A DNA stretch of 64,000 nt from Pseudomonas solani (lineage in GTDB: Bacteria; Pseudomonadota; Gammaproteobacteria; Pseudomonadales; Pseudomonadaceae), in assembly GCF_026072635.1 (NCBI RefSeq), contig NZ_AP023081.1, positions 4,026,501 through 4,090,500 of the forward strand, given 5' to 3'. The translations under genes and the position numbers were made by a program. Positions 8,334 through 17,272 of this stretch are shown one piece after another. Each line of letters starts with the position of its first letter. Within the stretch, counting starts at the first letter, position 1. The notes below the pieces were generated by a model. It was given only the letters and a program-made list of their open reading frames with translations, had not been told where the DNA came from and ran no database searches.

Positions 8334-9367
8334 GGATTCTCATCGTCAGCGATGCCTGGGCGCCCCAGGTGAATGGCGTGGTCACCAGTCTGCAGGCCCT
8401 GGTGGCCGAACTGCGCGGGCTTGGCCACCTGGTGAAGGTGCTGTCGCCCCGGGACTTCCGCTCGCGGCCGTGCCCGACCTACCCGGAAATCCCCCTGGTG
8501 TGGGACCTCTGGCGCGTGGGCCCGGCGATCCGCGATTTCCGCCCGGACTGCGTGCACCTCGCCACCGAAGGGCCGTTGGGCTGGGCCGCGCGGCGCTGGC
8601 TGAAGCGCCGAGGCCTGGCCTTCTCCAGTGCCGTGCACACGCGCTTCCCTGAATACGTGCACACCCGCTGGCCGCGCGTTCCGCTGGAATGGGGCTACGC
8701 GGTGCTGCGGGCCTTCCACCGCCCCAGTCAGACGGTGCTGGTGACCACCGAGCGCCTGCGCGGCGAATTGGCCGGCCGTGGGCTGGGCCACCTGTCGCTG
8801 TGGCGCAAGGGCGTGGACACCCGCCTGTTCCACCCGCGCCCGGAACAGCCGCGACCGCTGAAGCCGGTGTTCCTCTACGTCGGCCGTATCGCCCCGGAGA
8901 AGAACCTGCGGGCTTTCCTCGACCTGGACCTGCCCGGCGAGAAATGGCTGGTGGGTGATGGGCCGCAACGGGCCGAGCTGGAAGCCGACTACCCCGATGC
9001 GCGCTTCCTCGGCTACCGCCACGGCCAGGCGTTGGCCGATGCCTTTGCCGGCGCCAGCGTGCTGGTCTTCCCTTCGCGCACCGATACCTACGGCCTGGTG
9101 ATGCTCGAGGCCCTGGCCTGCGGCACGCCGGTGGCGGCCTTCCCGGTGCCCGGACCGCTGGACGTGCTGGAAGCGGACCTCACCGGGGTGATGGACGAGG
9201 ATCTTCACGCTGCCTGCCTACGTGCACTGGAGCTGGACCGTGGCGTCTGCGCCGAGCGTGCCGCGCGCCTGTCCTGGCGGGCCTCCGCCCAGGAGTTCCT
9301 GGCACGCCAGCCGCTGCTGGATGGCGAGTTGTGCGGCGAGGCGGTGGGGGAAGGGTCGCTGTCGTAG
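8330..9367 (+). CDS. agt: Agt-type diacylglycerol glycosyltransferase (GT4)
   Basis: 345 residues with GT-B architecture. The N-terminal domain starts ILIVSDAWAPQVNGVVTSLQ, the acceptor side has SSAVHTRFPEYV, and the C-terminal domain has YVGRIAPEKNL and the donor-binding E-x7-E motif (SRTDTYGLVMLEALACGTPVAAF). This matches GT4 enzymes acting on diacylglycerol. In P. aeruginosa Agt makes glycolipids that replace phospholipids during phosphate starvation. Overlap ATGA with plcP indicates translational coupling and supports joint function. Confidence 0.82.
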   Translation: MRILIVSDAWAPQVNGVVTSLQALVAELRGLGHLVKVLSPRDFRSRPCPTYPEIPLVWDLWRVGPAIRDFRPDCVHLATEGPLGWAARRWLKRRGLAFSSAVHTRFPEYVHTRWPRVPLEWGYAVLRAFHRPSQTVLVTTERLRGELAGRGLGHLSLWRKGVDTRLFHPRPEQPRPLKPVFLYVGRIAPEKNLRAFLDLDLPGEKWLVGDGPQRAELEADYPDARFLGYRHGQALADAFAGASVLVFPSRTDTYGLVMLEALACGTPVAAFPVPGPLDVLEADLTGVMDEDLHAACLRALELDRGVCAERAARLSWRASAQEFLARQPLLDGELCGEAVGEGSLS

Positions 9368-9420
9368 GGTTAATTCCCGTGATCCCGATTGCGAATGGAT
9401 TCGCGCCAGCCGACGTACAG

Positions 9421-9443
9421 CTTCGCGAGCAGAGCTCGCTCCT
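9421..9443. repeat. REP-like repeat copy 2
   Basis: Exact copy of the 23-nt sequence at 1013-1035, with core GCGAGCAGAGCTCGC. It lies between agt and the terminator. Confidence 0.6.
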
Positions 9444-9511
9444 ACGGAGGGTGCCATGGACGTACGTGAAAAAACGTCGTTGCGGCGTGTGAAGCCTGCA
9501 TCGCGCCCATT

Positions 9512-9540
9512 AAAAGGCCGCCCGAGGGCGGCCTTCTTGT
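9512..9540. terminator. Bidirectional terminator between agt and cyaB
   Basis: Perfect ten-base stem AAGGCCGCCC / GGGCGGCCTT with a two-base loop. It is preceded by AAAA and followed by CTTGT, and lies between convergent genes. Confidence 0.8.
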
Positions 9541-9551
9541 GACCCATTAGG

Positions 9552-10940
9552 TCAGAGAATGACTTTGTCGCGCAGTTTCTCGGCAGCCAGGTGCAGGGCC
9601 TGGATGACCTTTTCCTTGTCGTAGTTCTGGATGCCGTTGGTATCCAGGTACATGGAGAAGCCCGGCAGTTCGTGCTCGACGTAGCTGGAGGTGGCGCCCA
9701 GGTCGCGGCGGAAGTCCACCACCTGGTAGATCTGCACCGGGCGGGCGAAGCCCTTGACGGTGATCTGGCCCTTGTCGCGGCACATGATCACATCCTTGAT
9801 CAGCGAATAGGTCTCGTGGGAGATGAGGATCTCGCCGGCTTCGGAGGCGCTTTCCAGGCGGCTGGCGAGGTTCACGTCGCGGCCGATGATGGTGTAGTCC
9901 ATGCGCGTGTCGGCGCCGAAGTTGCCCACGGTGCAGTAGCCGGTGTTCAGGCCCATGCGGATTTCCAGGGGCTTGGTGATGCCTTGGGCGCGCCACTGCT
10001 GGCGCAGCACCTTCATGTGCTTGCGCATGGCGATGGCCATGGACACGGCGGCCACGGCGTCCTTCTTGGCGCCCTGGGTGGAGGGGTCGCCGAAGAACAC
10101 CATCACGCAATCGCCGACGAACTTGTCGATGGTGCCGCCGTACTTGAGGGCGATCTTCGACATTTCGTTGAGGTAGTTGTTGAGCAGGTCGGTGAGCGCT
10201 TCGGCTTCCAGTTCTTCGGAGAGCTCGGTGAAGCCCTTGATGTCGGAGAAGAACACCGTGAGCTTCTTGCGCTGGGTTTCCAGACGCACGTGGCGCTTGC
10301 CGCTGAAGATCATTTCCCAGACCTGCGGCGACAGGTACTTGGCGAGGTTGCGGGCCAGGCGCGCGGCCTTTTCCTGCTCCAGCTTGATCTCGCTGCGCGC
10401 CAGCGCCAGGCGCAGGCCCTGCTGATGCACGAAGAAGGCGGTGATGCACACGTAGAGCGTGGTGAAGCAGATGCTGACGAAGGACACCAGGGCCGGTGTG
10501 CCGAGCTTGAGGTCGGGGTGGGCGATTACCGTGGTCAGTACCGTGGCGCTGGCGGCGACGAGGATGGCCAGGCCCAGTTGGCGCAGGCCGCCGATGATCA
10601 GTGCGCTGAACGACAGGGTGAGCAGGAACATCAGGCTCGGCACCACCGAGAAGCCGAGTAGGGCCGCGCCGGCGCCGGCGTGCAGGGCGTCGATGAACAG
10701 CAGGACCAGGTGGGTGCGCTCGGGGTGGTCGCGCTTGAAGCGCAGGCTCAGGTGATGGGCCAGGTGCGGATAGAGCAGGGCGTAGGGGACGATCCACAGC
10801 ACATCGAAGCCGAAGTACTGGGTGTAGGTGCCGGCGGCGATACTGGCGGCGGTGGCGATATAGGCCAGTACGCGGGAGTAATACTCGCGGAGCGGCGGGG
10901 TCGGAAGACTGCTGAGCCGGTCTAGATTGGCTGACTTCAT
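9552..10940 (-). CDS. cyaB: Membrane-anchored class III adenylate cyclase CyaB
   Basis: 462 residues from the ATG at 10940, matching CyaB of P. aeruginosa (463, PA3217, from memory); the frame extends 24 residues upstream but the alignable sequence begins around LSSLPTPPLREYY. The N-terminal half is a MASE2 module with about six membrane segments (24-172), followed by a linker helix and a cyclase domain with metal-binding Asp233 (FFSDIKGFTELSEELE) and Asp277 (KFVGDCVMVFFGD), and GRDVNLASRLES. In P. aeruginosa CyaB makes the cAMP that activates Vfr, controlling type III secretion and type IV pili. It is a single gene, convergent with agt. Confidence 0.92.
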   Translation of the reverse strand: MKSANLDRLSSLPTPPLREYYSRVLAYIATAASIAAGTYTQYFGFDVLWIVPYALLYPHLAHHLSLRFKRDHPERTHLVLLFIDALHAGAGAALLGFSVVPSLMFLLTLSFSALIIGGLRQLGLAILVAASATVLTTVIAHPDLKLGTPALVSFVSICFTTLYVCITAFFVHQQGLRLALARSEIKLEQEKAARLARNLAKYLSPQVWEMIFSGKRHVRLETQRKKLTVFFSDIKGFTELSEELEAEALTDLLNNYLNEMSKIALKYGGTIDKFVGDCVMVFFGDPSTQGAKKDAVAAVSMAIAMRKHMKVLRQQWRAQGITKPLEIRMGLNTGYCTVGNFGADTRMDYTIIGRDVNLASRLESASEAGEILISHETYSLIKDVIMCRDKGQITVKGFARPVQIYQVVDFRRDLGATSSYVEHELPGFSMYLDTNGIQNYDKEKVIQALHLAAEKLRDKVIL

Positions 10941-11093
10941 GTAAACGAACGATCCCTGATGTTTTTCTGACGCGTTGTACGGGCGTCCGATGGTCTGCAA
11001 GACCTGAGCCAATGCCTGGCGGGTGCGGGATCATAACCAAGTGCCACTACGGCGGCCAAGCGTGGCCGCCGAACGGTGGGGCGGAATGGACGG

Positions 11094-11681
11094 TCAGCTC
11101 GCGTTGCGTTCCATCGCGGCCTTGTAGATGGATTGCTTGGGCTGGGCGAAGACCCGGCGCAGCATCGGCTCGAAGTAGTCCAGGGGCAGGTACTCGGCTT
11201 CCGGGTCGAAGGCGGCGGCGTCGTAGCGCGCGCAGAACTCGATGGTCTGGCGGTACTGCGGGTGGTCCTTGAACTGCTCGCGCAGGTGGCGATCCAGGCC
11301 CAGGTGGTGGAAGAAGTAATAGCCCTGGAAGATCGCGTGCTTCTCAACCATCCAGTGGTTCTCGGGGCTGACGAAGGGCTTGAGCATGGCGGCTGCGATA
11401 TCGGCGTGGTTGAACGAACCGAGGGTGTCGCCGATGTCGTGGAGCAGCGCGCAGATCACGTACTCCTCGTCCTTGCCGTCGCGGTGGGCAAGGGTTGCGG
11501 TCTGCAGCGAGTGGGTCAGGCGGTCCACCGGGAAGCCGCCGAAGTCGCCGTCCAGCAGCTTGAGGTGGGTGAGGATGCGATCGGGCAACTGGGCGGCGTA
11601 GCGGGCGAAGTCCTGGGCGATGATGCCCCAGTCCTCGGCGGTGCCGTCTTCCATATGGGTGAAGCGGGCGTGGGCATTCAT
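11094..11681 (-). CDS. HD-domain phosphohydrolase (MIOX/PhnZ-like fold)
   Basis: 195 residues. Metal ligands fit an HD domain: His57 (RLTHSLQTATLAHRDG), His81-Asp82 (ALLHDIGD), then NHADIAAAMLKPFV and EKHAIFQGYYFFHH supplying more His residues. The extra central histidines and the length resemble the small HD proteins related to PhnZ and inositol oxygenase, so oxygenase activity on a small phosphonate or polyol is possible. The substrate is unknown. Shine-Dalgarno AGAGAGG precedes the ATG. It sits 40 bp downstream of the Mpo1-like gene on the same strand. Confidence 0.82.
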   Translation of the reverse strand: MNAHARFTHMEDGTAEDWGIIAQDFARYAAQLPDRILTHLKLLDGDFGGFPVDRLTHSLQTATLAHRDGKDEEYVICALLHDIGDTLGSFNHADIAAAMLKPFVSPENHWMVEKHAIFQGYYFFHHLGLDRHLREQFKDHPQYRQTIEFCARYDAAAFDPEAEYLPLDYFEPMLRRVFAQPKQSIYKAAMERNAS

Positions 11682-11721
11682 CAGGGGCCTCTCTTGTTGT
11701 TTTCGGGGGCCTGCCGCTTCC

Positions 11722-12039
11722 TCAGAAGCGGATGCGGCCGGTGAAGGCGTCCTTCAGCATCACCCAGTCGCCCATCAGGCTGTAGAGCGGGTACTTGAAG
11801 GTGGCGGGGCGGTTCTTCTCGAACACGAAATGGCCGACCCAGGCGAAACCGTAGCCGGCCACCGGCAGGGCCAGCAGCCACAGCCACTGCTGGGTGAGGA
11901 TGGCGTAGGCGAGAATGCTCAGGACCAGCAGGCTGCCGACGTAGTGCAGGCGGCGGCACACGTCGTTGCTGTGTTCCTGGAGGTAATAGGGGTAGAACTC
12001 GGCAAAGCTGTTGAAACGCTCGGCGGGCACGGTGCTCAT
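11722..12039 (-). CDS. Mpo1-like (DUF962) membrane protein
   Basis: 105 residues. The motif FNSFAEFYPYYLQEHSNDVCRRLHYVGS and the later GYGFAWVGHFVFEKNRPATFKYPLYSLMGDW are diagnostic of the Mpo1/YGL010w family. Histidines HSN, HY and GHF are the likely Fe(II) ligands of the dioxygenase seen in yeast Mpo1 (2-hydroxy fatty acid alpha-oxidation). Two hydrophobic segments lie at about 33-52 and 54-72. It is probably co-transcribed with the HD gene. Bacterial function is inferred only. Confidence 0.85.
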   Translation of the reverse strand: MSTVPAERFNSFAEFYPYYLQEHSNDVCRRLHYVGSLLVLSILAYAILTQQWLWLLALPVAGYGFAWVGHFVFEKNRPATFKYPLYSLMGDWVMLKDAFTGRIRF

Positions 12040-12327
12040 GGGATATCTCCTCTTTCTTGTTGGGAGAGAGTGTAGGACCGGGGCCTTTCCAGACCAGTGA
12101 CATTAGGTGCCAGTTTAGTATCCCGACGCGCCGCCAGTGATTCCGGGGCTTTCGGGTTGATTGTTGCCATCAAGCGGGCATTTCCGGCGAAAAGGAGCGA
12201 CGTCTCCCCGATTTGAGTAGCGTCCAGCTGTTGTGTGTGGGTCTGGCTAGCTGGGCCGTCAAGGCGGGATTCGGTATGGGAGGTGCGGGTGGATGTACAA
12301 TCCGCGCCCCAAAATCAGGATGTGCCA

Positions 12328-12680
12328 ATGGATAGCTTGAGCCGCAGGATTGATCAGTTACGTCGGAGAATCCCCGGCTTCGAGTGCAAGCCAGGCTGTC
12401 ACGACTGCTGCGGGCCGGTTACTGCGAGCTCGGTGGAGTTGGCCAGGCTCCCCGTCAAGAGTGAGGCCGAACATGAAGCCGCCCTGGGGAGTGGAACTGC
12501 GTCCACCTTGGCCCCAATGGATGTGAGGCCTATGAGCAGAGGCCGCTCATCTGCAGGCTATTCGGAACTACACCCCAAATGCCTTGCCCGGAAGGGAGAG
12601 GGCCAGAGACGCCGACTGATGAATCAGTGGTGCTCCAGATCAACCAGCTGATTGCCAGCACGCGGCAGGTTTTGGTTTAG
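12328..12680 (+). pseudogene. YkgJ-family Cys-cluster protein, frameshifted
   Basis: Starting at ATG 12328 the frame reads a good YkgJ-type N-terminus: SLSRRIDQLRRRIPGF, then the cysteine cluster CKPGCHDCC and EAEHEAAL. At about 12485-12489 (CTGGGGAG) the frame breaks. A one-base shift restores the rest of the family sequence: ECys-rich NCVHLGPNGCEAYEQRPL, ICRLFGTTPQMPCPEG and QINQLIASTRQVLV, ending at TAG 12678. The intact product would be about 117 residues and is probably a metal-binding protein. As written, the frame runs on to 12651 with unrelated residues. A one-base deletion or sequencing error in a G-run explains it. Confidence 0.75.
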
Positions 12681-13032
12681 GCAGGCGGATATGAGGAGGA
12701 GGGGAGAGGAGTCAGTTGCCCGGGGCGCGCCGTAGTGACCGGAGATCTTGTAACTGTATGGGGAGGCCTCGCGCAGTGCGACCTCCGTGTCAGGTGTATG
12801 GCGTCATGCCTTCACCGTGATGGGGCTGTCGCTATGGAGCAAGAGGCTGAGCAGGCTGCCATCAAGCCGGCATAACCCAGCCAATTCAGCCCGTTTATAT
12901 CCGGTTTTCAGTGCGGTGAGATCGCTGAAAGCCGCATAGATACTGAGCCTTACATTCACCCTCTTGGGTTAGTATCCTTCGTCGCCAGGCCGTGTCCTGC
13001 GGTCTCCGTGTCTGACAGAACAAGAAGGCGCC
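12681..13032. other. Intergenic, 352 bp without a gene
   Basis: No convincing coding frame on either strand. It must hold the promoter of the downstream AraC-type gene, but I cannot assign -35/-10 boxes with confidence. Confidence 0.4.
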
Positions 13033-14034
13033 ATGAGCGAACGTACCACGTCATCGAGCTGGGCCCTGGGGATTGTCCAGGCGCTGGAAATGGGCGGCGT
13101 CGACTGCCGCAACCTGTTTCCCGAGCTGGGCCTCGACTATGCCGCACTGAGCGATCCCGATGCCCGTTTCCCCCAGGACGGCATGACCCGCCTGTGGTTG
13201 CGTGCAGTGGAGCTCTCGGGCAACCCGGCCATCGGCTTGAACATGGCCAAGGTGGTGAGGCCGGCGTCTTTCCATGTGGTGGGTTATGCGCTGATGTCCA
13301 GCCGCACCTTGAAGGAGGGCTTCGCCCGCCTGGTGCGCTACCAGCGGATCATCGCCGAAGGCGCGGACCTGAGCTTTCGCGCTACGCCGGAAGGCTATGC
13401 GCTGATCCTGGCGATCCATGGCGACCGGTTGCCACCGGCACGGCAGAGCGCCGAGGCGTCCATGGCCTATTCCCTGGCCTTCTGCCGCTGGATGACCGGG
13501 CGGCCGATCAACCCGTTGGAGATTCGTTTCCAGGGCCCGCCGCCTGTGGACATGGAGCCCTATCGCCAGGTGTTCCAGGCGCCGCTGCGGTTCAACGCCG
13601 AGCACTATGCGCTGCTGTTCGATCGCGCCGACATGGAGACGCCGCTGCCCACGGCCAACGAGTCCCTGGCGCAATTGCATGACCGTTTTGCGGGCGAGTA
13701 CCTGGCACGTTTCTCCGGCAGCCGGGTGACCCACCAGGCGCGCCAGGTGCTGTGCCGCCTGCTGCCCCAGGGCGAACCCAAGCGGGAAGTGGTGGCCAGC
13801 GCCTTGCACCTGTCCCAGCGCACCCTGCAGCGTCGCCTGCAGGAAGAGGGCACCAGCTTCCAGCAACTGCTGGACGACACCCGCCGCGAACTGGCCGGGC
13901 AGTACCTGGCCCAGCCCAACCTGACCTTGCTGGAGATCGCCTACCTGCTGGGCTTTGCCGACCCGAGCAACTTCTTCCGCGCCTTCCGCCGCTGGTTCGA
14001 CGCCACGCCTGGCGAGTACCGCGCGCGCCTGTAA
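13033..14034 (+). CDS. AraC-family regulator, OruR/ArgR-type (Arabinose_bd domain)
   Basis: 333 residues. Residues ~20-200 form the N-terminal sensor domain shared with OruR-like regulators (WLRAVELSGNPAIGLNMA, ASFHVVGYALMSSRTLKEGFARLVRYQRI). Residues ~235-333 carry the AraC DNA-binding domain: ASALHLSQRTLQRRLQEEGTSFQQLL and LTLLEIAYLLGFADPSNFFRAFRRWFDATPGEYR. The ligand is unknown. It is convergent with the trkH pair, and a PA3215-like regulator occupies the corresponding position in P. aeruginosa (from memory). Start ATG has AGAAGG-type ribosome binding (caagaaggcgcc). Confidence 0.88.
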   Translation: MSERTTSSSWALGIVQALEMGGVDCRNLFPELGLDYAALSDPDARFPQDGMTRLWLRAVELSGNPAIGLNMAKVVRPASFHVVGYALMSSRTLKEGFARLVRYQRIIAEGADLSFRATPEGYALILAIHGDRLPPARQSAEASMAYSLAFCRWMTGRPINPLEIRFQGPPPVDMEPYRQVFQAPLRFNAEHYALLFDRADMETPLPTANESLAQLHDRFAGEYLARFSGSRVTHQARQVLCRLLPQGEPKREVVASALHLSQRTLQRRLQEEGTSFQQLLDDTRRELAGQYLAQPNLTLLEIAYLLGFADPSNFFRAFRRWFDATPGEYRARL

Positions 14035-14051
14035 TCACCTTCCGGCCTGTA

Positions 14052-14070
14052 GGGGCGACTTCAGTCGCCC
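14052..14070. repeat. Short palindromic repeat (GGGCGACT type)
   Basis: GGGGCGACTTCAGTCGCCC forms an eight-base hairpin between the AraC gene and trkH. A related CCGGACTTCAGTCCG element lies at about 5270. Both look like scattered Pseudomonas extragenic palindromes. Confidence 0.45.
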
Positions 14071-14154
14071 AGCGGCGCCCGCGCCGCCTCGCATCCGCCG
14101 GCCTCCGATCTCCACCTGAAGAGCAGGAGCCAGTTCTCAGCGCATGCGGGAGCC

Positions 14155-15609
14155 TCAATGCCTCCAGAAGTACGGCGTGCAGATCACCAGCACGGTGATG
14201 ATCTCCAGGCGGCCCAGCAGCATACCGAGGGAGAGCAGCCACTTGGCGCCATCGGGCAGGCTGGAGAAGTTGCCCGCCGGCCCGATCACTTCGCCTAGGC
14301 CGGGGCCGACGCCGGAGACGGTGCTGGCGGCGCCGGTCAGCGCGGTGATCCAGTCCACCCCCATCAGCGAGAGGCCCAGGGCCATGACGCAGATGGTGAT
14401 GGTGAAGAAGAAGGAGAAGGTAAGGATCGAGCGGACGATCTCTTCGTCCAGGCGGTGGCCGTTGTACTTCTGCTTGATCACCGCGCGCGGGTGGATCAGC
14501 TGGTAGAGGTTGGCCTTGAGCAGGATGTAGGCGACCTGGAAGCGGAAGATCTTGATGCCGCCGGCCGTGGAGCCGGAGCAGCCGCCGATGAAGCCCAGGT
14601 AGAAGAACAGCATCAGCGAGAAGTTGCCCCACAGGCTGTAGTCGCCCAGGGCGAAGCCGGTGGTGGTGAGAATCGAAGTGGTGTTGACCGCCACGTGGCG
14701 CAGGGCGTCGAGCCAATGCAGCTTGGTGGTGGCCCAGTACCAGGTGCCGAGTACCAGCCAGATCACCAGCAGCAGGCCGAGGAAGCCGCGCACCTGGTGG
14801 TCCTTGATCAGCGCCTTGCGGTGCCCGCGCAGGGTGGAGACGTAGAGGGCGAAGGGCAGGCTGCCGAGGATCATTACCACCACCGCCACCCAGTGCACCG
14901 CCGGCTGCGGCCATTTGGCCAGGGACTGGTCGGAGGTGGAGAAGCCGCCGGTGGAAATGGCCGACATGGCGTGGTTGACCGCGTCGAATGGGCTCATGCC
15001 GGCGACCCAGAAGCCCAGGGTGCCGAGCAGGGTGAAGCTGACGTAAACCAGGACGATGTACTTGGCCACCATGTGCGAGCGCGGCATGACCTTGTCGGAG
15101 CGGTCGGAGGATTCGGTCTGGAACAGGCGCATGCCGCCGATGCGCAGCAGCGGCAGGATGGCCACCGCCATGCCGATGAAGCCGATGCCTCCCAGCCAGT
15201 GCAGCAGCGAGCGCCAGATGAGGATGCCGGGGGACATGCTGTCCAGCCCGCTGAGCACGGTGGCCCCGGTGGCGGTGACGCCCGACATGCTTTCGAAGAA
15301 GGCGTCGGTGTAGCTGATGTGCTGGGTGAAGAGGAAGGGCAGCGCGGCGAAGACCGCCACCACCACCCAGCTGGAAACGGTGAGCAGGTACATGTCGCGT
15401 GGGCGCAGGTGCACATGCTCCGGGCGCCCGGGGATGACCAGGGCCAGGCCGGCGAGGAAGGTGATCAGGCTCGACCAGACGAAGGAGTGGATATCCTGGG
15501 TGCGTTCGAAGATGAACAGCGTCAGCACGGGGATGGCCATGCTCACGGCGAGGGTGATGAGGAATATGCCGATGATGAAACCGATGATGCGCAGGGTCGG
15601 CAATGCCAT
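14155..15609 (-). CDS. trkH: TrkH potassium transporter, copy 1
   Basis: 484 residues, full length for TrkH. Four pore repeats are visible: SGVTATGATVLSG, AISTGGFSTSDQS, SILTTTGFALGDYS and STVSGVGPGLGEV, each with the selectivity Gly. Additional hallmarks are the cytoplasmic PRSHM, GGCSGSTAGGIKIFR and the loop ending PRAVIKQKYNGH. It forms the membrane pore of a Trk K+ uptake system and needs the cytoplasmic NAD/ATP-binding TrkA, which is not in this window. It lies 77 bp downstream of a closely related, equal-length paralogue on the same strand, a tandem duplication. Confidence 0.93.
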   Translation of the reverse strand: MALPTLRIIGFIIGIFLITLAVSMAIPVLTLFIFERTQDIHSFVWSSLITFLAGLALVIPGRPEHVHLRPRDMYLLTVSSWVVVAVFAALPFLFTQHISYTDAFFESMSGVTATGATVLSGLDSMSPGILIWRSLLHWLGGIGFIGMAVAILPLLRIGGMRLFQTESSDRSDKVMPRSHMVAKYIVLVYVSFTLLGTLGFWVAGMSPFDAVNHAMSAISTGGFSTSDQSLAKWPQPAVHWVAVVVMILGSLPFALYVSTLRGHRKALIKDHQVRGFLGLLLVIWLVLGTWYWATTKLHWLDALRHVAVNTTSILTTTGFALGDYSLWGNFSLMLFFYLGFIGGCSGSTAGGIKIFRFQVAYILLKANLYQLIHPRAVIKQKYNGHRLDEEIVRSILTFSFFFTITICVMALGLSLMGVDWITALTGAASTVSGVGPGLGEVIGPAGNFSSLPDGAKWLLSLGMLLGRLEIITVLVICTPYFWRH

Positions 15610-15686
15610 GGGTCAAGCTCTGAAAGGTGAAGGCCGCCATTCTAGCCGTGCTGGGGCGCCTGTCCACGGCCGGCCTGCCGGTGAGG

Positions 15687-17141
15687 TCAGTGTTTCCAGA
15701 ATGCCCGGGTGAAGAGTACCAGCACGGTGAGGATCTCCAGGCGCCCCAGCAGCATGCCGACGGTCAGCATCCACTTCGCCGCATCCGGCAGGCTGGAGAA
15801 GTTGCCCGCCGGGCCGATGGTCGGGCCCAGGCCTGGGCCTACGTTGCAGACGGCGGTGGCGGCACCGGTGATGGCGGTGGCCCAATCGACGCCAACCAGG
15901 CACAGGCCCAGGGCGATGACACCGATGGTGACGGTGAAGAAGAAGGAGAAGGTGATCAGCGAGCGGACGATCTCTTCGTCGATGTTATGCCCGTTGTACT
16001 TCTGCCGGATCACCGCGCGCGGGTGCACCAGTTGCTGCAGGTTGGCCTTGAGCATCACCAGGGCCACCTGGAAGCGGAAGATCTTCAGGCCGCCGGCGGT
16101 GGACCCCGAGCAGCCACCGACGAAGGTCAGGTAGAAGAACAGCATGACCGAGAAGCTGCCCCAGAGGGTGTAGTCACCCAGGGCGATGCCGGTGGTGGTG
16201 ACCACCGAGGTGACATTCACGGCGACGATGCGAACGGCGTCGAGCCAGCTGTTTTCCGAGTTGGCCCAGAACCAGGTGCCGAAGAGCAGCCAGGTGATGA
16301 CCAGGAAGCCAATGAAGCCTCGGACCTGATGATCGCGGACCAGGGCCTTGCGATTGCCTCGCAGGCTGGCAACGTAAAGGGTGAAGGGCAGGCTGCCGAG
16401 GATCATCACCGCTATCGCCACCCAGTGCACCGCCGGCTGCGGCCAATGGGCGATGGAGCTGTCGGAGGTGGAGAAGCCGCCGGTCGAGATCAACGAGGCG
16501 GAGTGGTTGATGGCTTCGAACGGGGTCATGCCGGCCAGCCAGAAGGCCAGGGTGCCTAGCGCGGTGAGGCCGATGTAGACGACGAGGATGTACTTGGCCG
16601 CCATGTGCGAGCGCGGCATGACCTTTTCTCCCCAGTCGGAGGATTCTGTCTGGAACAGGCGCATGCCGCCGATACGCAGCAGCGGCAGGATGGCCACCGC
16701 CATGCCGATGAAGCCGATGCCCCCCAGCCAGTGCAGCATCGAGCGCCACAGCAGCAAGCCCGGCGAGGCGGTGTCCAGCCCGGTCAGCACGGTCGACCCG
16801 GTGGTGGTGATGCCGGACATGGTCTCGAAGAAGGCGTCGGTGTAGCTGATGTGCTGGATGAGCACCATCGGCAGTGCCGCGAAGCAGCACACCACCACCC
16901 AGCTGCTGGTGGTCAGCAGGTACATGTCGCGGGGGCGCATGTGCAGGTGTTCGGGACGGCCCGGAGCGACCAGGGCCAGGCCGCAGACGAAGGTGATCAG
17001 GCTCGACCAGGTGAAGGCGCTGAGGTCGTCGGTACGTTCGAACACCAGCAGTGCCAGCATGGGCACGACCATGCTGACGGACAGGGTGATGAGAAAGATG
17101 CCGATGATGAAGGCGATGATGCGGAGGGTCGGCAGTGCCAT
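15687..17141 (-). CDS. trkH: TrkH potassium transporter, copy 2
   Basis: 484 residues from the ATG at 17141, chosen because it aligns with the start of copy 1 (MALPTLRII); a longer frame upstream is not conserved. It aligns with copy 1 without gaps and is identical over long stretches (HWLGGIGFIGMAVAILPLL, GGCSGSTAGG). Differences fall partly in filter regions: SGITTTGSTVLTG in repeat 1 and AVCNVGPGLGPT in repeat 4, where copy 1 has SGVGPGLGE. This could alter affinity or ion selectivity. Gene order with the nitroreductase is divergent, with a shared 131-bp promoter region. Confidence 0.92.
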   Translation of the reverse strand: MALPTLRIIAFIIGIFLITLSVSMVVPMLALLVFERTDDLSAFTWSSLITFVCGLALVAPGRPEHLHMRPRDMYLLTTSSWVVVCCFAALPMVLIQHISYTDAFFETMSGITTTGSTVLTGLDTASPGLLLWRSMLHWLGGIGFIGMAVAILPLLRIGGMRLFQTESSDWGEKVMPRSHMAAKYILVVYIGLTALGTLAFWLAGMTPFEAINHSASLISTGGFSTSDSSIAHWPQPAVHWVAIAVMILGSLPFTLYVASLRGNRKALVRDHQVRGFIGFLVITWLLFGTWFWANSENSWLDAVRIVAVNVTSVVTTTGIALGDYTLWGSFSVMLFFYLTFVGGCSGSTAGGLKIFRFQVALVMLKANLQQLVHPRAVIRQKYNGHNIDEEIVRSLITFSFFFTVTIGVIALGLCLVGVDWATAITGAATAVCNVGPGLGPTIGPAGNFSSLPDAAKWMLTVGMLLGRLEILTVLVLFTRAFWKH

Positions 17142-17272
17142 GGCAAGTCTGGACCGAGGGAAAAGGAGCGAGATTCTACGTAGGTGCATGACGCTGTAAA
17201 GCAGAGTGTGAGCCCGGAATGCGTCGCAACTTCGGCTAGAATGCCGCTTCACTCGAATCTGGAGGTGGCCCG

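Noticed and set aside
13592..15667. Long minus-strand frame across the AraC gene and trkH
   Set aside because: Arg/Pro-rich composition in the wrong frame of trkH; the real trkH frame is membrane-spanning with filter motifs.
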